From Ignavibacteriales bacterium (GTDB lineage Bacteria > Bacteroidota > Ignavibacteria > UBA10030), in the NCBI GenBank assembly GCA_016194505.1, contig JACQBK010000009.1, forward strand, positions 1 through 54,167: 54,167 nt of DNA, given 5' to 3'. Each line of letters begins with the position of its first letter. Position 1 is the first letter of the stretch. The notes under the pieces were generated by a model. That model did no database searches. It had not been told where the DNA came from and was given only the letters and a program-made list of their open reading frames with translations. Shown in pieces: positions 42,730-53,200 of the stretch. A program made the position numbers and the translations under genes.

Positions 42730-42958
42730 GCGGATTTTCTCACTCCCGGTGTTACCCATCTCCTTTTTTTAATCTGTTTTCCATTTCTTTCCCTTTCTTT
42801 TCCTTCAAGTTTCTCTCTAAGTTACTCTTTTCCCAAAAATCTAATACAGTTTCCACGCCAGATGCGAATACGTGTACCCTGTCGTTTGGCGCGTGAGCCT
42901 TTGGCTAAAAAAAGTAATATTATCATTCTTTAAGAACTTAGCCGTGGAAGTGCTGTAG
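42730..42958. other. Unexplained leader-like spacer before a strong terminator
   Basis: These 229 bases separate the subunit 7 stop from the terminator. They are pyrimidine-rich at first (42775-42830), and then contain GTTTGGCGCGTGAGCCTTTGGC near 42890. No coding frame is convincing. It may be a long 3' untranslated region or hide a small RNA; I cannot tell. Confidence 0.35.
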
Positions 42959-42995
42959 ATGACCGTCACCTACAAGGTGACGGTCATTTTCTTTT
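42959..42995 (+). terminator. Strong intrinsic terminator after the distal subunit pair
   Basis: ATGACCGTCACC pairs with GGTGACGGTCAT (12 bp) around a five-base loop, followed by TTTTCTTTTTT. The 42996-43279 stretch beyond it is AT-rich with no feature I can support. Confidence 0.88.
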
Positions 42996-43279
42996 TTCCA
43001 TTCCCACAGATTTCGTGCCGATTTTTTTCTCTCCATCACTCTCCGATTTCTGCTTCGCTCAAACTCTCTTTTCTCGTTTTTGACACTCTAAAAAAACCTG
43101 TCTGTAAAATTTCTTCGTTTTAAACATCTCATCTACGGTCTATACCGTAGCTCTCTACGCTTCACACCTCATTTTTAAAATTACGGTAATCATTCTATGG
43201 TATAACGAGCCATTTTCGGGGAAATTTGTAACCGAAAGCGATGAAGTATTTTAACCTCATTCATTCTATGGAGTGCATT

Positions 43280-43687
43280 ATGGAACCAATCAAAGTTCTT
43301 ATCGCCGACGATCATAAAGATTTTCGCAAGGTCGTTCGCGATTTCTTAAACAGGCTTCCGAATATTTCTGTCGTTGGTGAAGCGATTGACGGCTTCGACG
43401 TCATCGAGAAGATGGAGCAATTGGATCCTGACATTGTCCTTATGGATATAGCGATGCCGCATAGAAACGGCCTGGACGCAACGCGCATCATTAAACAGCG
43501 CTGGCCCGGAAAAAAAGTTTTTATTGCGACAATGAACGATGACCCCATGTATCGTTTGCAAGCGCAGCAAGTGAAAGCAGACGGTTTTATTCTCAAATCC
43601 TCTCTCAAACCGACTCTCGAAGCGACACTGTGTAACGGCGGGCAAATGACAGTGCCCGTGCCGCCTTTGATTGTGAAACATCGTTAA
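43280..43687 (+). CDS. Stand-alone receiver-domain protein (first of two)
   Basis: From ATG 43280 this is 135 residues containing only a CheY/NarL-type receiver domain: EPIKVLIADDHKDFRKVV, phospho-acceptor Asp in IVLMDIAMPHRNG, the switch Thr in IATMND and Lys in FILKSS. There is no output domain. The longer frame from 43241 adds 13 unlikely residues. It lies 66 bases before a paralogue and between the fibre genes and the giant surface protein. It may relay or buffer phosphate in one of the kinase systems upstream. Confidence 0.88.
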   Translation: MEPIKVLIADDHKDFRKVVRDFLNRLPNISVVGEAIDGFDVIEKMEQLDPDIVLMDIAMPHRNGLDATRIIKQRWPGKKVFIATMNDDPMYRLQAQQVKADGFILKSSLKPTLEATLCNGGQMTVPVPPLIVKHR

Positions 43688-43753
43688 ACCTCAACATGAG
43701 CAAACTAATAATCATCATTCATATTTCCACTCATCATAATAAGGAGCAACATC

Positions 43754-44158
43754 ATGAACACTATCAAAATTCTTGTGGCGGATGATCACGAAGGATTTCG
43801 TCATTCGCTTTCTTCGTTTCTCAGAACCCAGGAGGGCGTAGAGATTATTGGAGAAGCATCAGACGGAATTGAAGCGGTTAATTTAACCGAAAAACTCCAT
43901 CCCGATCTCGTCCTGATGGACCTGGCGATGCCGAAGCGCAATGGCTTCGAGGCAACAAAAGACATTAAAGAGCGATCACCGGAGACGCGCGTCATCGTTC
44001 TTTCAATGCACTCCGGCGAAACGTACAAACAGATGGCTTTGCTTAATCGTGCAGATGGTTTCATCGAGAAGGGCGCATTGAAGCTTGGCTTGCTTACGCT
44101 TCTTCGCAATGAATGCGCGCGCGCAATTGGTTTTGAGGTCGGTGCAACTGCCGCATAA
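43754..44158 (+). CDS. Stand-alone receiver-domain protein (second of two)
   Basis: This 134-residue single receiver domain is related to the preceding gene: TIKILVADDHEGFRHSL, acceptor Asp in LVLMDLAMPKRNGFEA, Ser in VIVLSMHSGE and Lys in FIEKGA. An AAGGAG ribosome site precedes ATG 43754. There is no DNA-binding domain. The sequence resembles NarL-type receivers that have lost their HTH. Its stop is 46 bases before the giant protein start, so the two may share a transcript. Confidence 0.9.
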   Translation: MNTIKILVADDHEGFRHSLSSFLRTQEGVEIIGEASDGIEAVNLTEKLHPDLVLMDLAMPKRNGFEATKDIKERSPETRVIVLSMHSGETYKQMALLNRADGFIEKGALKLGLLTLLRNECARAIGFEVGATAA

Positions 44159-44204
44159 TGCATTCAACTTCTTGCCGAGATAGAAGTTTGAACGAGAAAA
44201 ATCG

Positions 44205-47200
44205 TTGAAGAAAGCACCTTACATATCATCCATCAATAGGCTGTTTGCTCCAGCGCGTGCGGTTTCTACGCGTGCGTGGTTAGCGAATGGCTTTGGAGCA
44301 GTGCATCGTCTTGTGCTGTTCTTTGTGCTGGTTATTGCCTTCCAGGCAACTGCCATGGCGCAATTGGATAATATTTGGAAGGGCACTACTTCAACGGCGT
44401 GGAGCACGGCTTCGAACTGGTCTCTTAACTTAGTTCCTACGAATGCCCACAACGTTCGAATTCCTCGCGCCGCCAACCTGCCTACATTAAGCGCAGCGAG
44501 TGTTGCGCGCACTATTACCTTCATTGACTCTCTTACCGCAAGCGCAACTGCGACTCTTACTGTTGGAGCGCAAACCTTGACCGTCGGGACTACCGGATTC
44601 CCGGGTAACATCACCATCAATAATGTTGGTGTGCTGAGTATCAGTACAGGAACGGTAACACTCAGTATTGCAGGCACGATGACTCTCAACACCGGCGGGT
44701 CAATTTCGATGACCGGGGCAGGCACCATTGCCGTCAGTGGTGGGTGGACCAATAATGGCGGCACTATGAGCAATACCGCAGGCACAGTCTCGTTTACGGG
44801 TGCGGCAACCCAGACGATAGGCGGCACATCAAGCACGACATTCCCGGCAATTTCGATTGCAAATACTGCCGTGTATCAGATGAGCAATGACAACTCGGCG
44901 ACAAGTCTGACCTTTGTTGCCGGTACAACCGCAAGCTCGTTAACGCATACAGGTACAAGTACCCTAACCGTTAATGGTAATGTAACGATAAACCAGCCAA
45001 CGGCAAACACTATAACGAAAGCATGGAATATCAACGGAGGCTCTGCGACCGTTAGCGGCACGTTGACCATTGGCGGCATAAGTAATACCGCCTCGCGAGT
45101 TGCCGCTGTGGTTGTAACAACAGGCTCATTAAGTGTAACAGGTACGACAACCTTAAGTACAGGAACTAGTTCTGCGGTAGCACGGATTGCAGTTGGGACT
45201 GGTTCGGTAACATTCTCATCTGCCCTAAACCATAACGAGGGGACGTTGGCATTTACCGGCGCGGGCACGATGAATTTCGATAATACGTATGCATTTGCCT
45301 CAGGTGGGTCAGTTGCGCCTATCTTAACGACTGTGAGCGGAGCAAATCTGAATTTTGCGAACAACGTAACGGTTTCCGCAACAGGTGGGTTGACGCTTAA
45401 TGCAGGAAGTAACACTACGTTCACAGGGGCATCTACCATTACGCCAACAACAAATGTCTCGTTCGGCAACGTAACTGTTAATACCGGTGTGACGGTTACA
45501 ACGGCGACCGCCGCAGGTACATTGACTATCGCTGGAAATCTTCTCGTCAGTGGAACAGGAAATCTTGGCGGCGCTGGAACGGAGCCAGTCATACTCTCTG
45601 GTGCAAGCGCAACAATTGATGGAAGTGGTACTATTGCGGCGGCAACAACAGTCAGTGCTGCTCACTCATTCCTCAACACAGCTAATCTTACGCTCTCGGG
45701 TACATGGACAATCAATACGGGTATCACCGTTACCAATAACGGTATTGTTACTTCAATTGCGGCAGGCGGCATTGTGGGAGGCGCCGCTTCGGCAACATGG
45801 ACAAATGCCGCAGGTTCAACGCTTAAAATTTCCGGTCCATTACTGGCTACGGGAACGTTGACCGCCACCGGTAATCCGAACACGGTTGAATACACAGGCG
45901 CAGGTCAAACAGTGAAACTGCCGTCTGGCGCTCCCGCGACATATCATCATTTAACACTTTCAGGCAGTGGTACGGTAACGATGCCCGTTACAGCGATGAC
46001 ACTTAACGGTAATTTCACGACAACGGGCACCGAGTCCGCAACTGCTGGAGCAGCGCTGACAATCAACGGCGATGTCAGCCTCGGTTCGGGTACGACCTTT
46101 AATGCGAGCACGTTTACGCATATCGTTGGAAGCAATTGGACAAACAACGCAACGACTTTCACTGCCTCAACGAGTACAATAGTATTTACAGGTAGTGGCG
46201 TAAACATTGCTGGTGCGACGACATTCAACCGTGTGCGCGTTGCAGGTTCAGGCACAAAGACCTTTACGGTAAACCATACTATCAACGACAGTTTGAATAT
46301 CGTCGGTGGAACATTAGATGTCGGCAGCACAACATTGGTGGTAGGAGGCAACTTCAACAACGGTTCAACATTCACCCCTTCAACGAGTACGGTGATATTC
46401 ACAGGTACTGGCATTAACGCCTCAGGCGTCACAACATTTAACATTGTACGTATAGCGGGTGCAGGGACGAAGACCTTTACGGCAAACCATACCATCAATG
46501 ACAGCTTAAATATTGTCGCTGGAACATTAAGCGCAGGCAGCACAACCTTAGTGGTCGGAGGGAATTTCAACAATGGGGCAACATTTACTGCTTCGACCAG
46601 CACGGTAGTGTTCACCGGCAGTGGCGTTAATGTTTCGGGCGCAACGACATTCAACCGTGTGCGCGTTGCAGGTTCAGGCACAAAGACCTTTACGGTAAAC
46701 CATACTATCAACGACAGTTTGAATATCGTCGGTGGAACATTAGATGTCGGCGGCACAACATTGGTGGTAGGAGGCAACTTCAATAATGCTTCGACCTTCA
46801 CGCCATCCACCAGCACCGTTATATTCACAGGAAGCGGCATTAACGTATCAGGCGCAACGACATTTAATCGCGTACGAATTGCGAGTGCCGGAACCAAGAC
46901 CTTCACAGCAAACCACACCGTTAACGATAGCTTAAATATCGTTGCTGGAACGTTAGATGGTGGCAGTGCAACGTTGGTGGTGGGTGGCAACTTCAATAAC
47001 GCCTCGACCTTCACGCCGTCAACGAGCACGGTGGTGCTCACGGGTAGCGGCGTTAACGTCTCAGGCGCCACGACATTTAATCGGGTACGCATAGCGGGTT
47101 CAGGCACAAAGACCTTTACGGTAAACCATACTATCAACGACAGTTTGAATATCGTTGCTGGAACGTTGGATGTCGGCGGCACAACATTGGTTGTAGGTGG

Positions 47201-50200
47201 TAACTTTAATAATGGAGGAGCATTCGCCGGTTCAACCAGCACCGTTATATTCACAGGTAGCAGCATTAACGTATCAGGCGCGACGACATTTAACATCGTA
47301 CGTATAGCGGGTGCAGGGACGAAGACCTTCACGGCAAATCACACCATCAATGACAGTTTGAATATTGTAGGCGGAACATTAGATGGTGGCAGCACAACAT
47401 TGGTCGTAGGAGGCAACTTTAATAATGGAGGAGCATTCACCGGTTCAACCGGCACCGTTATATTCACAGGTAGCGGCATTAATGTATCAGGTGCGACGAC
47501 ATTTAACCGAGTGCGAATTGCGAGCGTGGGCACAAAGACCTTTACAGCAAATCACACCATCAATGACAGTTTGAATATTGTTGCCGGAACATTAAGCATT
47601 GGCAGCACATCGCTTGCGGTTAAAGGTAACTTTAACAACGATGCCACGTTCTCAACGACGACCGGCACTGTGACGTTCAGTGGCACAGCGGCGCAAGATA
47701 TAAACGGAACGTCCACTACAACATTCAATAATGTAACGATTTCGAATACGAGTGCTACGGCTTCACTAAGTGCGAACGTCAATATCAGCGGTACGCTTAC
47801 AGTTAATACAAACGCGGTATTCCAGCCTGCGGCTGCGGTCGTGATTAACAATGCGGCGGCGCAAGGAACAATTACCGGCTCCGGCACAATCCACGTTACG
47901 AGAACAGCAGCGACGCCTGATTATTCAAGCCAGTACAAGTTCACGACGAATACGCTTTCCGGCCTGACGGTGAACTACAGCGGAGCAGGCGCGCAAACAG
48001 TGAACGCGCTGAACTATGGCAGCCTCACTCTCAGCAGCTCCGGAACGAAAACATTTGCAGGCGCGACGAGCATTGCTGGTAATTTTGTCGTCAGTGGCGC
48101 AACGGCAGATGCGAAGACGAATTTGACGACGATTACGTTTAATGGAACTTCAGCTCAACAAGCGGCTGGCATAACATATTGTAATCTTACCATTAACAAT
48201 ACCAGTGGGGGTGTTGCGCTTTCCGGCAGTGCGGCAATAGACAGCGTATTGACACTCACCAATGGCACATTCACCGTTGGTGCCAACACGTTGACCTTCA
48301 ACGGTACTCCGATTTCGGGAACGGCAACCAATCTTTCCGCCAATGCGACCTCCAGCATTGCATTTACCGGCACGACAACGGGTATGTTCTTGCCGTCAAG
48401 TATTACAGCGCTCAACAACTTGACGGCCAATGTCCATCCGATCTCGAATAAAATTACGCACAATGGCGCTCTTACGATTAGCGGCATACTCTCCTTAACG
48501 GATGGTATTTTTGATAATATGCCCGTGAGCCCTGATACTCTGACGATTGAAAACGGTGCGAGCGTAAGCCGTGTTAATGGACGCTTGCGCGGCGCAATGA
48601 GGCGATACATTCCTACCGGAGCGCAAACGGTTGTGTATGATGTCGGAGGAAACGATCTCAGGACTCCCGTCACGCTTCAGTTCTCTAATGTTACAACTGC
48701 CGGTTATGTAACGGTGAGGATGTTGTTCGGTGACCACGCTCAAATTGCCACTTCGGGTATTGACCAGAATTTGAGCATCAACCGTAATTATGTTATCAGA
48801 CCGAACGGCATTGCATTCGGCTCCGGTTACAACCTTACGCTCGGCTATGGCGGTATCACGCCTGATGACATGGATCCAGGAGCAACGCCGGCTAATTTCA
48901 TTGTTCGGCGATATGATGGAGCTATCTGGTCTAAAACCACCGTTGGCACAAGGACGGATACAAGCACACAAGCAACAGGCTTGACGCAATTTGGAGAGTT
49001 CCAAGTCGGTGAGCAGTTAATAAAAACATGGGATGGTGGTGCTTTAACTAATAATTGGGGTGATGCGCTTAATTGGAATCCGGACGGCGTGCCAACCGCT
49101 CTTGAAGATGTTACATTGGATGGAGCAAACGCGATTGACGTCAATGTTGCCGCAACGACTAACACACTTACCCTCACCAATCCGTCGTTGCTGCTGACTA
49201 TCCTTAGCGGCAATTCATTGACAGTTTCCGGCGATCTCTTGGCTCAAGACGGCACGTTGAATACACAAGGCTCCTTCCCAAGCGTTACAGGTACGGTTAG
49301 TATCACGGGCGGAACGATTGGATACACTGCATCAAGCGGAAGCCAAACCGTGGTGGTGCAGCCTTATAATAATCTTACTATCGGTGGTGGCGGCACGAAG
49401 ACGCTTGCAGGTATTATCACGCTCACCGGCGATCTGGCAATCTCAGGCGGCACATTTGATTTGGGTAGTTTCACAGCAAATCGCTCCGCGGCTGGAGGAA
49501 CCTTGACAATTGCCAATGGAGCCACGCTGAAGATTGGTTCCACCAACACCCGCCCGACTAACTATAACACGCATTCTATCGGAGCGACAAGCACCATTGA
49601 ATATTCCGGTTCCAATCAAACTATCGGTGCTTTGAGCAGCTTGCAAAGTTACGGTCATTTGATTCTTTCCGGCTCGGGAACGAAAACGTTCCCCTCCGGC
49701 ACAACCGGTATCGCAGGAGATTTGACTATCTCCGGCGTTACAGCGGATGCGACGACTAATAGTTCGACAATAGATTTCAAAGGCAGTGCCAGCCAAGCGG
49801 TCGTGGCGATGAATTATTACAATTTGACCTTCAGCAACGCTGGCACCAAGACGTTTGCATTAGGGACATCGCGCATTGCGAATACGTTTACTATCGGCGG
49901 CACCGCTTCTGCGGATGCAACGACAAACTCGACAACGATCGAGTACAATGGCACAAGCTCGCAGGGTGTCCCCGCGTTTACGTACAACAATCTTATAGTT
50001 AATAACTCAGCGGGTGTTTCGTTGTCAGGTAGCACCACTGTCAACGGCACGCTTACATTAACAAGCGGCAACGTTACGACAAGCTCCAATACGTTAACGA
50101 TTGCTTCGACGGGAAGCGTTTCACGGACAAGCGGTCACATTGTGGGCAAACTTGCAAAGTATGTATCTGGGTTGGTGTTGAATCCGACGTTTGAAATTGG

Positions 50201-53200
50201 CGACGCGAGCAATTATACACCCATTAATATTACGTTTGCAAGCGTTTCAACTGCAGGCTACCTGACTACGAGCACGACATCAGGCGATCATTTCCAGATT
50301 ATTACCTCTGGCATTGACGGTTCGAAGAGCGTCAATCGTTACTGGACTCTCACGAACAGCGGCATTGTGTTCACAACCTACGATGCAACGTTCAATTTCC
50401 TTGCCGGTGATGTGGATGGCGGTGCAAACACCAGCAACTTCATCGTTGGAAATTACAATGGCTCAACGTGGACATTGCCAACCGTTGGCACTAAGACCTT
50501 TACAAGCACTCAGGCGACAGGCCTTAGCGGATTCAACGACTTCCAAATTGGTGAACCTTCCACAGGGGTTACAAAAACGTGGGATGGTGGAGCAGGAACA
50601 AGCAATTGGGGTGATTCGCAAAACTGGAACCCCGACGGCGTTCCGATTTCCACCGATAACATTAACCTCAACGGTGCTAACACAATCAATGTTAACGTAG
50701 CAGCTGTTGGTAACTCCATTACTCTGAATAATAGCGGCTTAACGCTGACTATTCTCAGCGGTAATTCCCTTGCTGTTTCAAGCAACCTGACGCTTACGAG
50801 CGGGACACTCAATACACAGGGTGCCTTCCCCTCCGTTACCGGTACGGTCAATATTACAGGCGGAACAGTCGGTTACACTGGTGCAACTGGCTCTCAAACA
50901 GTTAATGCGCTGAGTTACTTTAACCTCACGCTCAGTGGCGCCGCTACTAAGACTATTGCCGCCGGCACAACAAGCATCAGTGGCAACTTCACAGTGAGTG
51001 GCGGCTCAGTTGACGCAACGACGAATAATACCACGATTAATTTTAACGGAACTGGAAGCCAAGCCGTTGCCGCCATCAACTACAAGAATTTGACATTCAG
51101 CAATACCGGAACGAGAACCTTCGCCTCCGGCACGATCGGCATTGCTGGCGATTTCATCGTTACAGGCGGAACAACGGATGCGACAACGAATAGCACGACT
51201 GTCGACTTCAACGGAAGCGGAGCCCAAGCTGTCGCGGCGGTCAATTACTATAACCTCACGATGAGTAACGGCGGTACGAAGACTCTTGCAGCAGGTACGA
51301 CAGGCGCTGCTGGGAACTTCACCATTAGTGGCGGCACAGTCAACACGACGGCCAATAGCACAACGGTCAACTTCAATGGCATCGGCTTGCAGGCTGTTCC
51401 AGCCATCAGCTACTACAGTTTGACAATGAGCAACGGCGGTACGAAGACCTTCGGTTCCGGCACAGTCGGTATTGCCAGAGACTTCACTGTAACAGGCGGA
51501 ACAGTTGATGCCACAACGAACAGTACCACGGTCAACTTTAATGGAACAGGCGCTCAAGCGATAGCTGCCATCAACTATCATAACCTGACGGTAAGCGTTA
51601 ACGGGGGAACGAAGACCTTTGCTTCGGGCACAACCGGTATTGCAAGCAACTTTACGGTTACCGCAGGTGCGATTGACGCAACCTCGAATAGTACCACAAT
51701 CAACTTTAACGGTTCCGGCAGTCAAGCAGTTGCTGCGGTGAATTATCATAATCTTACGTTCAGCAATGGCGGCACGAAGATGTTCGCATCAGGCACAACT
51801 GGCATTACGGGTAATTTCACCGTGAGCGGCGGAACTGCCAACGCGACCACAAACGCCACTACAATTGATTTTAACGGTACCGGAACGCAAGCAGTCGCCG
51901 CGATCAATTACTACAACTTGACGATGAGCAATGGCGGAGTGAAGACGTTTGCTTCAGGCACGACCACCATGAGCGGCAACTATATCGTCTCCGGTGCAAC
52001 AGTCAATGCGACAGCCAACAGCACCACGATAGATTTTAACGCACTATTAGGCACGCAAGATGTTGCCGCAATTAATTACTACAACTTGACCTTCAGTGGC
52101 GGCGGGACGAAGAGGTTTGCTTCAGGTACATCGAAGATTGCATCCGCGTTCACAATCTCCGGTGGGACTGCCGATGCAACGACGAACACTCCGACTATCG
52201 AGTATAACGGCTCCAGCAGCCAAACGATACGAGCGATTACCTACAACAACTTGACGATCAATAACTCAGCGGGAGCCTCCCTCGCAGGTACTATTACCGT
52301 CAACGGAACGCTAAATTTCATCAGTGGCAATATTTCCACTGGTGCCAACAAGGTTACAGTAAGTTCTACGGGTACGGTTACACGGACCAGCGGTCACGTC
52401 ATCGGTAATTTTGAAAAGTATATCCCAACGATTGTCCCAACACGAACGTTTGAAATCGGTGACGCAAGCGGCTACACGCCTGTCACAGTTTCGTTCGGAA
52501 GTGTTAGCACCCCGAATTACTTGACGATTACAACAAATGCCGCCGATCACGCGCAAATCGGAACCTCGGTCATTGATAGCACGAAGACAGCAAACCGTAC
52601 GTGGACATTAACCAACGCGGGTGTCGTGTTTACGAACTATAATATTACTCTTGGATTCGTAAGCGGCGATCTCGACCTTGGCGCAAACACGAACAATTTC
52701 ATAGTTGGCAGATACAGCGGCGGTTCTTGGTCTTATCCGACAGTTGGCACGAAGACTGCAACAAGCACGCAAGCAACAGGCTTAACAACTTTTGGTGATT
52801 TCCAAGTTGGTGAGCAAGCCGGAACGACAAAAACATGGGTCGGTCTTGCCGGAGACTTGAACTGGAATAATGCGATTAACTGGAGTCCGGCAACTGTTCC
52901 AATATCAACTGACAACGTTAACCTCAACGTTGACTCGACTATTACCGTCAATACTGCTGCGGTAAGTAATTCGATTACGCTGAACAGCCCCAATCTTGTT
53001 CTCTTTATTACAACGGGTAACTCGCTTACTGCCTCCGGCACATTGACGATGTTGAACGGCACGTTGAATACACAAGCATCCTTCCCGTCGGTTACAGGTA
53101 CCGTGAGCCTTACGGGCGGCACGGTTGAATACAGTGCGTCCGGTGCGCAGACGATTTCAGCGCGGACATACAATAAGCTTACCTTAAGTGGCAGCGGAAA

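Noticed and set aside
46128-52270. Regular repeats as a possible CRISPR array
   Set aside because: The periods are 213 and 165/168 bases, the frame is coding throughout and there are no unique spacers between short repeats.
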